From Spartobacteria bacterium (GTDB lineage Bacteria; Verrucomicrobiota; Verrucomicrobiia; Chthoniobacterales; UBA10450): a stretch of DNA of 64,000 nt. The notes under the pieces were generated by a model. That model made no database searches and was not told the DNA's origin. It saw only the letters and a program-made list of their open reading frames with translations. The DNA lies in NCBI GenBank assembly GCA_003169975.1, contig PNAA01000046.1, positions 59,117 through 123,116 on the forward strand. Reading direction: 5' to 3'. This document shows positions 1 through 8,151 of this stretch, in pieces. The stretch's first letter is position 1. The number at the start of each line of letters is the position of its first letter. The position numbers and the translations under genes are program-made.

Positions 1-1
1 C

Positions 2-373
2 ACGCTCGCCGGCCACGTGCAGGTGAGCGATCACGCGGTCATCGGCGGCTTGACGGCGGTCCATCAATTTTGCCGGATCGGCCGTTTCGCGATCACCGGC
101 GGCTGCTCCAAGATTGTGCAGGACGTGCCGCCGTTCATGATTGCCGATGGCAACCCAGCGATGGTGCGCGGGATCAACCAGGTGGGTCTGGAGCGCCACG
201 GTTACTCGCCGGAAAGGATCAAGCCGATCAAGGAAGCGTTTCGCTTGATTTACCGGGCGAAGATGAACACCGGTCAGGCGCTGGAGGCGGTGCGCGAGAA
301 GGTGGGGGCGAGCGAAGACGTGCGCTCCATTCTCCGATTCATCGCGGAGAGCGAGCGCGGCATTATTCGCTGA
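2..373 (+). CDS. lpxA: LpxA, acyl-ACP--UDP-N-acetylglucosamine O-acyltransferase (C-terminal part)
   Basis: Only the last 123 codons are in the window; the start lies upstream. LpxA adds a 3-hydroxyacyl chain to UDP-GlcNAc, the first cytoplasmic step of lipid A synthesis. The visible part starts in the end of the left-handed beta-helix (GHVQVSDHAVIGG, then GLTAVHQFCRIG, a typical LpxA hexapeptide stretch). It continues with the diagnostic DVPPFMIADGNPA segment and NQVGLERHGYS, and ends in the helical C-terminal domain. The presence of lipid A synthesis supports a Gram-negative envelope. LpxA rather than LpxD is chosen because of the DGNPA...GLERHG signature. Confidence 0.93.
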   Translation, partial: TLAGHVQVSDHAVIGGLTAVHQFCRIGRFAITGGCSKIVQDVPPFMIADGNPAMVRGINQVGLERHGYSPERIKPIKEAFRLIYRAKMNTGQALEAVREKVGASEDVRSILRFIAESERGIIR

Positions 374-404
374 GGTCCGCCGCCCTCCGCCTCTCGCCTA
401 ACGA

Positions 405-926
405 TCAGGCGGCGAGAAGCGGCGTGTCCCCCGGAGTCAAAATCCCGTTGAACTTCGGGTAAAGGAATTTGGCAACGGGCGCGTTGCTTTTCGTGTGGGC
501 GGTGACCCGGGCCAACCCCACCTCGCGCAACCGGTGGAGCGATTCCCCGAGCAGCGCCGTGCCGAGGCCGCGGTTGCGATACTCCATCAGCACGCAGGGT
601 CCGGGGGAAAGATGGTTCTCGGCCGCCGGAGCGGGGATCAAAATGGATGCGCCGATCATGCGCAGGCCGTGCCGCAACGCGAGGCAGATGCCGCCCTCTC
701 CCGGCGCAAAAGCCCGCAGCAGCCAGCCGTCGATCATGTCGTTGACCTCGTGGATCGCGTCGCCCCAGGAGGTGTCGTGCGCAAAGGAGCGGGTAATGAC
801 GGCGCGCAGTTCCTTCTCGTCAGCGTCGGTCGCAACGACGAAGTGGTAATGCTCGGGAAGCGCCGCGCCGAGGGGTGGAAGCGTGTCTAAATCCCAGCTG
901 AATCGAACCCATTGAACGAGCTTCAT
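405..926 (-). CDS. GNAT-family N-acetyltransferase
   Basis: A 173-residue protein. The start is set at the ATG of MKLVQWVRFSW (complement of 924-926); an upstream in-frame start would add 19 residues that look like translated spacer. The C-terminal half shows the acetyl-CoA binding loop of the GNAT fold (YRNRGLGTALL, the R/Q-x-x-G-x-G/A pattern), followed by a helix and ARVTAHTKSNAPVAKFL, as expected for GNAT strand and helix order. The substrate cannot be told. The stop TGA is followed directly by the 9-bp repeat described separately (396-404). It converges with lpxA. Confidence 0.7.
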   Translation of the reverse strand: MKLVQWVRFSWDLDTLPPLGAALPEHYHFVVATDADEKELRAVITRSFAHDTSWGDAIHEVNDMIDGWLLRAFAPGEGGICLALRHGLRMIGASILIPAPAAENHLSPGPCVLMEYRNRGLGTALLGESLHRLREVGLARVTAHTKSNAPVAKFLYPKFNGILTPGDTPLLAA

Positions 927-1026
927 GTGTGCGCGTCGGGAAATTACCACGCGGGATCGCGCACCCGCAACTGACGTTTCCAAAAAATCGCGCCGCGCGC
1001 TGCGGACGCTGGAAAATTTCGGTGCG

Positions 1027-1494
1027 CTACAACGCCCGCACAGCCTTCAGCGTCTCCTGAAACGGCGTATAGAGGTCGCGCTGCTGCGCTACGCCCCGCC
1101 GCATGATCGGCTTGAAGTTCGCGATATCAGTGATGTTGATAATCTGATCGACGCTCTGGACGAAGGCGCTCATCGCGTCGTTCGTCGCGAAGCGATGGCT
1201 GGCAAGGATGACAAAATGCTCGCGTCGGAGCGAGTTGGTCCGCTTCACCATCTCGCGCAAGATCGGATTATCATCGACCTTCGAGCGCTTAAAGTTCTCG
1301 TAGATGACGACCACATTGTAGCTGTAGGTGGCGAGTTTGAGGAGGACGTCTTCTTCGAAGAGGCCGAGATGCACCTTGTAATTTAGCTCGGTCAACTGCG
1401 GCACGATCATGTTCTGGTACTGCGGATGATCAATGCAGACGAGGGCGGTCTTGTCGCCGAGGTCAAAAAAATTGCTGTCTTGATCGGTTCTCAT
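1027..1494 (-). CDS. Hypothetical pseudo-receiver-like protein next to pilT
   Basis: A 155-residue soluble protein directly downstream of the two PilT-type ATPase genes on the same strand; only 9 bases separate it from the pilT stop. No family is recognised with confidence. The N-terminal 100 residues alternate hydrophobic strands and helices (TALVCIDHPQYQ, YKVHLGLFEED, YNVVVIYENF, HFVILASHRF) in a way that resembles a response-regulator receiver fold, but no clear phospho-acceptor aspartate triad is visible. A role in pilus retraction control is inferred from position only. Confidence 0.55.
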   Translation of the reverse strand: MRTDQDSNFFDLGDKTALVCIDHPQYQNMIVPQLTELNYKVHLGLFEEDVLLKLATYSYNVVVIYENFKRSKVDDNPILREMVKRTNSLRREHFVILASHRFATNDAMSAFVQSVDQIINITDIANFKPIMRRGVAQQRDLYTPFQETLKAVRAL

Positions 1495-1503
1495 GTTTGC
1501 CGC

Positions 1504-2670
1504 CTAACGAAAAGCATTGACGGGCAGATCGAGTCGCAGCCCGCCGTCGGTTTCGTTCTCGATCCCGCGCCCCTTTTGGATCAGGTCGATCCCGCGGGTC
1601 ACCTTCCCCTTCTTCGAGGAAAACCCGCGAGCGGTTTCTTCGCTGATAATGCCCGCTTCATACGCGCTCAGGACGGACCGATCGAAAGTGGTCCAGCCGA
1701 AGGGGGAGCTTGCTTCGATGATTTCGTAGAAGTTGCGATTATCGGCTTCGCCGAGCGCGATCGTTTCGCGGGTGCGCAGATTGTGGCCCATGATTTCGGT
1801 CAAGAGATGCCGGCCGCCGCCGATTCTGGGCGCGAGTCGCTGGCTCACGATATAGCGGAGGCTGTCGGCCAGACGAATGCGCAATTGCTGCTCTTCGCCT
1901 AACGAAAAGAGGCCGAGAATGCGGTTGATCGACTGGCCGGCGTCCACCGTGTGCAGAGTGCTCAGAACGAGGTGGCCGGTTTCCGCCGCCATGAGCGCGA
2001 CTTCGACCGTGGCGCGATCGCGCATTTCGCCCACAAACACCACCTTCGGCGACTGGCGGAGAGCGGCGCGCAAGCCGTTGGGATAATTGTCGAAATCGTG
2101 GCCGAGCTCGCGCTGGTTAAAGGTCGCGCGCGCGGACGGGTGAATGAACTCGATCGGATCCTCGAGGGTCACGACATGGACCGATTGCTTCTCGTTGATC
2201 TCGTTCAAGATCGCAGCCAGGGTCGTTGTCTTGCCGCTGCCGGTGGCTCCGGTCACAAGCACGAGGCCCGCTTTCTCCTTGGCGATTTCCTCGAAGATCA
2301 AGGGCAGTCCAAGAGAGCGAAACGACGGGACGATCGCCTCCAGTTTCCGCATCACGATCGCGAAATGTCCCCGCTGCCGGAAAATATTCACTCGAAAGCG
2401 CGCTTCTCCGCCGAGCGAATAACTGCAATCGCACGAGCCTTCCACCAGGTAGTCGCGCATCAAGCGGCGGTCCCCTTGCATGAGGACAAGGGCCAATTGT
2501 TCGGTTTGGAATGGCGTCAGGCGCTCGATCGGAGGATCGATGAAAACCGGCTTTAGTTCGCCATAATCTTCGACCTGCAACGGATGACCGACGGAAAAAT
2601 TAAGATCGGAAATGCCGTCATAGGTTTTCAGCATCGCGGAGAGAATCCGGTCGAGATCAGGCACTCGCAT
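1504..2670 (-). CDS. PilT/PilU-type twitching motility ATPase (first copy)
   Basis: A 388-residue AAA+ secretion ATPase of the PilT/VirB11 class, which powers type IV pilus retraction. It has a Walker A motif GATGSGKTTT near residue 145, the Asp box VTLEDPIE, the Walker B region VVFVGEMRD and the His box (TGHLVLSTLHT). Length fits PilU/PilT. The C-terminus is longer and less PilT-like than in the neighbour, so this copy may be the PilU-type accessory ATPase. It lies 11 bases downstream of the second PilT-type gene, so the two are co-transcribed. Its stop codon TAG is formed by the 9-bp repeat TCGTTAGGC, and another copy encodes the Ser-Leu-Gly of FSLGEEQ. Confidence 0.9.
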   Translation of the reverse strand: MRVPDLDRILSAMLKTYDGISDLNFSVGHPLQVEDYGELKPVFIDPPIERLTPFQTEQLALVLMQGDRRLMRDYLVEGSCDCSYSLGGEARFRVNIFRQRGHFAIVMRKLEAIVPSFRSLGLPLIFEEIAKEKAGLVLVTGATGSGKTTTLAAILNEINEKQSVHVVTLEDPIEFIHPSARATFNQRELGHDFDNYPNGLRAALRQSPKVVFVGEMRDRATVEVALMAAETGHLVLSTLHTVDAGQSINRILGLFSLGEEQQLRIRLADSLRYIVSQRLAPRIGGGRHLLTEIMGHNLRTRETIALGEADNRNFYEIIEASSPFGWTTFDRSVLSAYEAGIISEETARGFSSKKGKVTRGIDLIQKGRGIENETDGGLRLDLPVNAFR

Positions 2671-2681
2671 GGCGGGACGTT

Positions 2682-3764
2682 CTAATCTTCAAAGTCGTCC
2701 GGCGGCGGAGTTTTGAGAAAGGGACGGAATTTCTTTCGGTCGATCGCTTTGTCGTAAGCTTCCTCCGGCGAAATGCGCATCTGCCGCAGGTGCTCCATGA
2801 TCGCGTCGTCGAGCGGTTGGTTGCCCTTCTTCTTGCCGACCTGGATCATGCCGGGGATCTGGTGGGTCTTCGCTTCGCGGATGAGGTTTGCGATCGCGGT
2901 GTCGACAACCAGAATTTCGAGCGCGGCGACGCGGCCTGATTTGTCGATGCGCTTGAAGAGATTTTGGGAGATGACCCCTTTGAGCGATTCTGCGAGCGTG
3001 GTGCGAATCTGGTTTTGCTGGTCGGTCGGGAAAACATCGATCACGCGATCGACGGCTTTGGGCGCGCTCGAAGTGTGCAGCGTCCCAAAGACAAGGTGAC
3101 CGGTCGCGGCCGCCGTCAGCGCCAGTTCGATGGTCTCCAAGTCACGCATTTCTCCCACCAGCAACACGTCCGGATCCTCGCGCAGCGCTCCGCGGAGGGC
3201 GGAGGCAAAGGAGCGGGTGTGGACGCCGACCTCGCGATGCTGCACGAGGCAGTTCTGGCTGCGGTGGACGAACTCGATCGGATCTTCGACCGTGATGATG
3301 TGGTCGTGCCGCTGGAGATTGGCGTAGTCCATCATCGCGGCGAGCGTAGTAGACTTCCCGGAACCGGTCGGGCCGGTGACAAGGACGAGGCCTTTTTTCA
3401 GGAGCGGAAACTTTTTCAGAATCGGCGGGAGCCCCAGTTCCTCGACCGTCAAGATCTTCGACGGGATCAAGCGGAAGACCGCTGAGATGCCGTACTTCTG
3501 CTGGAAAAAGTTGGCGCGATAACGCGCCACGCCCGGAACTTCATAGCCGAAATCGACGTCGGAGGTTTCCTCGAAGACTTTGATCTTCACTTCCGGCGCG
3601 ATCTCGTAGACCATCGCTTTGAGTTCGTCGTTCTGCAGCGGGGGATAATCGACCCGCACCAACTCGCCGTTGATGCGCAGCATCGGCGGGTTGTTGGTGG
3701 CGAGGTGAAGGTCCGAGGCCTTTTCCTCGGACATCAGCTTGAAGAATGCGTCGATGCGGGCCAT
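2682..3764 (-). CDS. pilT: PilT, type IV pilus retraction ATPase (second copy)
   Basis: A 360-residue PilT homologue. The N-terminal PAS-like domain contains SDLHLATNNPPMLRING, typical of PilT. It is followed by Walker A GPTGSGKSTT (about residue 133), the Asp box TVEDPIEFVH, Walker B VLLVGEMRDLETIE and the His box TGHLVFGTLHTSSA. Hexameric PilT in the cytoplasm depolymerises the pilus and drives twitching and DNA uptake. The gene heads a tight unit with the PilU-like copy and the receiver-like protein. The ATG is at the complement of 3762-3764. Confidence 0.94.
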   Translation of the reverse strand: MARIDAFFKLMSEEKASDLHLATNNPPMLRINGELVRVDYPPLQNDELKAMVYEIAPEVKIKVFEETSDVDFGYEVPGVARYRANFFQQKYGISAVFRLIPSKILTVEELGLPPILKKFPLLKKGLVLVTGPTGSGKSTTLAAMMDYANLQRHDHIITVEDPIEFVHRSQNCLVQHREVGVHTRSFASALRGALREDPDVLLVGEMRDLETIELALTAAATGHLVFGTLHTSSAPKAVDRVIDVFPTDQQNQIRTTLAESLKGVISQNLFKRIDKSGRVAALEILVVDTAIANLIREAKTHQIPGMIQVGKKKGNQPLDDAIMEHLRQMRISPEEAYDKAIDRKKFRPFLKTPPPDDFED

Positions 3765-3863
3765 GGAGCGTGCCCTTCATGAAAGCTAAATTGATGCCAG
3801 CGAACGCGAATTCGCGGGAAAGATGCGGGTGAGGCAACCTGCGGCCCCACAGACCGGCGCTCG

Positions 3864-4592
3864 TTAGGCCTCGATGATCGACTGAATATGTCCGATCAGC
3901 TTTTCGTGGGTATATGGCTTGGGCAGGAAGCCGCACAGACCACGCGCGAGCATACTGCCCAGTTTGGCCTGTTCGCCGAAGCCGCTGCTCAGCACGACCC
4001 GGACGCCGGGATCGATGGCCTTGAGCTCGTCAAAGACCGCGTCGCCATCCATCACCGGGAGAAAATAGTCGAGCACGATGAGCGCTATCTTCTTGCCCAT
4101 TTGCCGATAAATTTGCAGCGCTTCGAGACCATCTTTCGCCAGGATGACGCGGTAGTCCTCGAACTCGAGCATGTCCGACGCGACTTCGAGGAGCTCCAAG
4201 TCATCGTCGACCACGAGAATGAGTTCGCGTTTGCCCTTGGGGTTTCGAATCGGAGGATCATCTGACTGGGCTGCGATCTTCATTTCGCCGATCGGAATTT
4301 TTTCCGAGAAATTCGTCCGCGCAGGCGGAGCCGCCGTCCCGGGCAGTCTGGGAGATGGCTCCGCCGTCCTCACCTCGGACCCGGCCCGATAAAGAATGCG
4401 CGAGGTGATGCGGTCGAAGAGCGCCTGCGACGTCCTGAATGCCTGCTCGACCTGCTCGTTGAGCAGATCCAGATAATGCTCTTCCCCTTTGTGCTGGCGG
4501 GCCTGCTCGGAGAGTCGCGTCACCTGCTGCAAGAGGCGGTTGAGTTCGGTCGCGTTGGTCGCGACCCATTTCAAGTCATCGTGATCGAGCAT
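3864..4592 (-). CDS. Response regulator with C-terminal receiver domain
   Basis: A 242-residue protein. Residues 1-75 are helical and probably coiled (LLQQVTRLSEQARQ). A proline-rich linker follows, and residues from about 122 to the end form a receiver domain: acidic pair VVDDDLELLE, phospho-acceptor Asp in VLDYFLPVMDG, conserved Thr/Ser position in VVLSSG, and Lys in GFLPKPYT. There is no DNA-binding output domain. Its position 99 bases upstream of pilT on the same strand suggests a role in signalling to the pilus. The stop TAA lies inside a copy of the 9-bp repeat (3861-3869). Confidence 0.85.
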   Translation of the reverse strand: MLDHDDLKWVATNATELNRLLQQVTRLSEQARQHKGEEHYLDLLNEQVEQAFRTSQALFDRITSRILYRAGSEVRTAEPSPRLPGTAAPPARTNFSEKIPIGEMKIAAQSDDPPIRNPKGKRELILVVDDDLELLEVASDMLEFEDYRVILAKDGLEALQIYRQMGKKIALIVLDYFLPVMDGDAVFDELKAIDPGVRVVLSSGFGEQAKLGSMLARGLCGFLPKPYTHEKLIGHIQSIIEA

Positions 4593-4800
4593 CGTTGGTG
4601 GTTCCCCTTCAGGTTTGGTTCTTGTCTTCAGCGCAGGCCCACCAGACGGAAGCGATCAGGGCGCAGAAAATGAGGAAGAATGAGCCAAGAGAGAGCATGA
4701 GCGAGAGCAACCGAATGTGCGCACATTTCATGCCCGAGCCGGCATAACCCGTCAAACGAATATCGCGGCGGCGCGATCGCTCGACAGCAACTGGTGAGCC

Positions 4801-5289
4801 GTGCAGTCAACGTTTCGGAATGGCCTTTACGCCGGAATCATGGTCGCAGCGGCGCTCGGCCTTTGGCTCGCGCAACTTTGGCAGGAGGAAAATCAGGTCC
4901 GCCTGCATAGCGAGCATCTCCTCCGGAAGATCGAAGCACGGAATTGGGCGGGGGCGGGTGATTTCATGGCGGGCGATTACCGCGACGACTGGGGCGACGA
5001 CCGCGCGCGCCTGCTCGATCGCCTGCGCCTAGTCTTGCGTTCCTTCTCGTCGCTCACGATCACGGCGACCAATCCGCAGGTGCGCCTCGACCCGCCCACG
5101 GGCAACTGGAGCGCGAAAATTCAGATCGGCGGCACGGGCGGAGAATTTGCGCCCGAGATCATCGCCCGGGTCAACAGCCTAACGAAACCCTGCGAGCTCC
5201 ATTGGCGCCGTGAAAGCTGGAAGCCGTGGGATTGGAAGCTCATCGGGGTGAGCAATCCTTCGCTGGAAATATCCGGCGAGATTTTTTGA
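4801..5289 (+). CDS. Hypothetical membrane-anchored protein
   Basis: A 162-residue protein starting at GTG 4801. One N-terminal hydrophobic segment (about residues 8-26, GLYAGIMVAAALGLWLAQL) is followed by a soluble domain that resembles a small NTF2-like or DUF4440-type fold in outline (helix with ARNWAGAGDFMAGDY, then strands), but no family is firmly recognised. It converges with the FAD reductase gene, whose stop is 13 bases away. A copy of the 9-bp repeat encodes the Leu-Thr of NSLTKPC. Confidence 0.6.
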   Translation: MQSTFRNGLYAGIMVAAALGLWLAQLWQEENQVRLHSEHLLRKIEARNWAGAGDFMAGDYRDDWGDDRARLLDRLRLVLRSFSSLTITATNPQVRLDPPTGNWSAKIQIGGTGGEFAPEIIARVNSLTKPCELHWRRESWKPWDWKLIGVSNPSLEISGEIF

Positions 5290-5302
5290 ATTCCGCCCGC
5301 GT

Positions 5303-6484
5303 CTACTTGCCGAGCGCCTGCCGCAGCTCGTTTTTGGCCGACGTGACCTCGCCCGCGCTGTGGTGGCAGAGCACGATCCCGCGTAATTTTTCCCCCTGGA
5401 AATAACGCAGAGCGAAGCGCCCTTTCGCATAGGAACCACTCAGCTGCACACGGGTCGCCGGCACGTTGAAGTCACCGACGAAATCAAATTTGAGGTCAAA
5501 CATCTCCGTCCAGAAATACGGGATCTGCTCGTAACGCTGCCGCTTTTTGCCGGTGATATTTGCGCCCACGATGAGGCCCTGCTCGCGCGCATTTTCCCAA
5601 TGGGTTTGCCGCCGCATCCCGCCCATCAGCCGGTCGGGATAAAAAGCGAGATCGCCCACCGCGTAAATCCCCTTCTCTTCCGTTTCGAGGTAATCGGTCA
5701 CCGGCGACCCGTGCGGACCGGAGAGCGGCGTGTTGCGCACGATCTCGAGGTTCGGCTCCGATCCGCAGGCGACGACCGCGACGCCCGCCGCCACCCGCTC
5801 GCCGCTCTTGGTTTGAATATTCCGCAGGACGGTCTTGCCCTCGAAACCGTTCAGGCTCGAGCCGAGGAGCAGGGTGATGCCCTTCTTCGCAAATTGCTCG
5901 GTCACCCAGGTCGAGGTGTCCGGGTCGAGATAGCGATTCAAGAGCGATTGATGCCGATGCATGATCGCGATCTTCAGCTTTGCCTGGCGCAGACTGGCCG
6001 CCGCTTCGCAGGCCAGCAATCCGCCGCCCACGATCACGATCACCTTTTCCGACTGTGCCATCTCGCGCAAGGCGAGCGCGTCCCGGATGGTGCGCAGATA
6101 AATCACATTACCGAGGCCGATCCCGGCGACCAGCGGCCGGACCGGTCGACTGCCCATCGCGAGGCAGGCTTTCTTGAACTCAATCGTTTCGCCGTTCCCG
6201 AGCACTGCGAGCCGGCGGTCGATGTTGAACTGGGTGACGACCGTGCCGAACCGCGTCTCGATTTTGTGGGCATCGAACCAGCGCTCCTCGAGACAGGGCA
6301 GTTTCTTCAGCGCCGGCGTCTTTTCACGGAGGAATTGCTTCGAGAGCATCCAGCGCTTGTAGGGGTAATAAGTTTCGCCGCCGACGAGCGTGACGGAACC
6401 TTTTTTGTCGAACTGGCGGATGCCTTCGCAGACGCTGCTGCCGCCGATGCCGCTGCCGATGACGAGATAGTCGCGTTGAATCAT
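5303..6484 (-). CDS. FAD-dependent NAD(P)H oxidoreductase (rubredoxin/ferredoxin reductase type)
   Basis: A 393-residue flavoprotein of the pyridine nucleotide-disulfide reductase superfamily. The start is placed at MIQRDYLVIGSG (ATG, complement of 6482-6484); 73 further upstream codons are open but look non-coding. It has an N-terminal FAD Rossmann motif YLVIGSGIGGSS, a central NAD(P)H motif VIVIVGGGLLACEAA, and the second FAD motif GIYAVGDLA. It lacks the redox-active CxxC of disulfide reductases, so the ferredoxin/rubredoxin/nitrite reductase FAD type is preferred. No ferredoxin partner is adjacent. Confidence 0.82.
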   Translation of the reverse strand: MIQRDYLVIGSGIGGSSVCEGIRQFDKKGSVTLVGGETYYPYKRWMLSKQFLREKTPALKKLPCLEERWFDAHKIETRFGTVVTQFNIDRRLAVLGNGETIEFKKACLAMGSRPVRPLVAGIGLGNVIYLRTIRDALALREMAQSEKVIVIVGGGLLACEAAASLRQAKLKIAIMHRHQSLLNRYLDPDTSTWVTEQFAKKGITLLLGSSLNGFEGKTVLRNIQTKSGERVAAGVAVVACGSEPNLEIVRNTPLSGPHGSPVTDYLETEEKGIYAVGDLAFYPDRLMGGMRRQTHWENAREQGLIVGANITGKKRQRYEQIPYFWTEMFDLKFDFVGDFNVPATRVQLSGSYAKGRFALRYFQGEKLRGIVLCHHSAGEVTSAKNELRQALGK

Positions 6485-6626
6485 TTGGGAAAATCGGACG
6501 ATAGAGAATGTGATAACGGGATGGCGAGGGAAAAGTTTCTTTCTTAAGCTCGTGCCCCTGTCCGTGCTCTCGCTCGTGATCGATTTTGCCAGGCGCTGAA
6601 GACGATTACGAGCAAGAGATAAGCGG

Positions 6627-8000
6627 CTAAAACACCGCGCGACAGATGATGACCGACGCGACAACCCCCGCGAAATCCGCCAGCAAGCCTGCCGGGATGG
6701 CATGCCGCGTCTGTTTGATCCCGACCGAGCCGAAGTAGACTGCCGCGACGTAAAAGGTCGTTTCCGTGCTGCCGTAGATCGTTGCCGCCATCAGGCTCAC
6801 GATATTGTCCGGCCCGAGCCGATGCACCACGTCGGTGAAAAGCGCGAGCGTCGCGCCCCCGCTCAGCGGACGCATTAACGCGATCGGGAGCAGATCAATC
6901 GGGAAATGGAGCGGCGCGAGAATCGGTGAAAGGGCGCGCGCGAGCAACTCGATTCCCCCGGCGCCCTTAAACATGTTGATCGCCACCAGCATGGTGACGA
7001 GAAACGGAATGATTTTGAGGATGACGCCGAAGCCCTCCTTCGCGCCCTCGACGAATTCGTCATAGACCTTGAGTCCGCGAAGCGCGGCATAAAGCACGAA
7101 AAACGAAAGCAGCAGCGGGATCGCGAGGAGCGACAGCGCGCTTACACTGCGCACGAAGAAGCTGGTCGGCGCGGACTCTCCCAAGGGCAAACCAAGCGCC
7201 TCCGGGAAAACCTGCCTAACGAAAAGCGCAAGAAAGAAAAGTGCGAAGAGCGTGAGAATCGCTTTCCCCCACGGACACACGCGCTCGTTGTCGCCGGGAT
7301 CGGTGATCCCGGCCGCGCCAGATAATTCCGGATTTGCGGGTTGAACATTCGAATCAGCGCTCGTGTTCTCCGCTGAGCCGGGATCACCGATCCCGGCTAC
7401 AACGCAATCAGCGCGCACGCGGAACCACGGCAGTTTCTCCAGCAGCTTCACCGAAGCAATCGCCACCGTCGCCGCACACAAGGTCGCGAGCAGTGCCGTA
7501 CCGACGATCGCGGTCGGATTCCTCGACCCCGCGGCGACCAGGATCGCGATTGCGGTGGTCGGGATCAATTGCACGGAGCTCGTATTGATCGCGAGAAAAG
7601 TGCACATCGCGTTCGTCGCCGTGCCGGGATGCGGATTGAGGCGCTCCAAGTCGCGCATCGCGCGCAGGCCGAGCGGCGTGGCGGCATTGCCGAGCCCGAG
7701 CATGTTCGCCGCCATGTTCATCAACATCGAGCCCATCGCCGGGTGATCGTTAGGCACGCCGGGAAATAGCCGGCGCATGACGGGACGCATACTGCGCGCC
7801 AGTTTTTGGATCAGCCCGGCGCGTTCCGCGAGCCGCATCACGCCCAGCCAGAGCGCCATGATCCCGATCAGCCCGAGCGCGATGGTGACCGCCGTCTTCG
7901 CGCCATCGAACGCGCCGTCGGTCACTTCCTTGAGATGACCCGTCGCGCCGCCGAGCGTCACGGCGAGCAGAATGAGGGCGAGCCAGATGTAGTTGAGCAC
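6627..8000 (-). CDS. Fused SpmA-SpmB family membrane protein (nucleoside-recognition/Gate domain)
   Basis: A 457-residue polytopic membrane protein. Residues 1-200 match SpmA (GLIGIMALWLGVMRLAE, then NMLGLGNAATPLGLRAM, the Gate motif). Residues from about 260 onward match SpmB (FVEGAKEGFGVILKIIPFLV, RPLSGGATLALFTDVV). In sporeformers these are spore maturation proteins; in non-sporeformers the fused form is common and its role is unknown. The linker between the halves (about residues 200-240) is encoded by an inverted-repeat element (7285-7404) kept in frame. A copy of the 9-bp repeat encodes PND in GVPNDHP. Confidence 0.85.
   Translation of the reverse strand: MLNYIWLALILLAVTLGGATGHLKEVTDGAFDGAKTAVTIALGLIGIMALWLGVMRLAERAGLIQKLARSMRPVMRRLFPGVPNDHPAMGSMLMNMAANMLGLGNAATPLGLRAMRDLERLNPHPGTATNAMCTFLAINTSSVQLIPTTAIAILVAAGSRNPTAIVGTALLATLCAATVAIASVKLLEKLPWFRVRADCVVAGIGDPGSAENTSADSNVQPANPELSGAAGITDPGDNERVCPWGKAILTLFALFFLALFVRQVFPEALGLPLGESAPTSFFVRSVSALSLLAIPLLLSFFVLYAALRGLKVYDEFVEGAKEGFGVILKIIPFLVTMLVAINMFKGAGGIELLARALSPILAPLHFPIDLLPIALMRPLSGGATLALFTDVVHRLGPDNIVSLMAATIYGSTETTFYVAAVYFGSVGIKQTRHAIPAGLLADFAGVVASVIICRAVF
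7285..7404. repeat. Inverted-repeat element inside the spmA-spmB linker
   Basis: Two 21-base palindromic units (7293-7313 and 7377-7397) of the form GCCGGGATC-N3-GATCCCGGC face each other. They are framed by CGTTGT and ACAACG, so the whole segment can fold into a larger hairpin. Related single units occur at 50107-50131, 57831-57858 and 59321-59346. It lies wholly within the coding sequence and supplies the residues around GIGDPGS and GITDPGD. Confidence 0.8.
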
Positions 8001-8043
8001 GCCTTGTCTCTAGCAGCGGTCAACAGCCGCGGAAAAGCGATTT

Positions 8044-8151
8044 AACCACGGATTACACAGATTTCACGGATGGGAAAAAGAGAGGATGCGTCTGCTCGGG
8101 GCGAATGCCTACCGCTCTTTCCCATCCGTGCAATCCGTGTAATCCGTGGTT
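8044..8151. repeat. Intergenic inverted repeat (ACCACGGATTACACAG type)
   Basis: The left arm AACCACGGATTACACAG...TTTCACGGATGGGAAA and the right arm TTTCCCATCCGTG...AATCCGTGTAATCCGTGGTT form a long imperfect hairpin. It fills the gap between the recN stop (8152) and the start of spmAB. This type of ATTACACAGATT repeat is widespread in environmental bacteria. It could act as a transcription-terminating or mRNA-stabilising hairpin after recN. Confidence 0.85.

Noticed and set aside
4593..4800. A 60-codon frame on the minus strand (4628-4810) as a gene
   Set aside because: No ribosome-binding site, Cys/Arg-rich composition without a domain, and it overlaps the start region of the 4801 gene.
5303..6703. 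The longer start of the FAD reductase (6703)
   Set aside because: The extra 73 residues have no homology-like pattern; the FAD motif sits at the usual place if the start is 6484.
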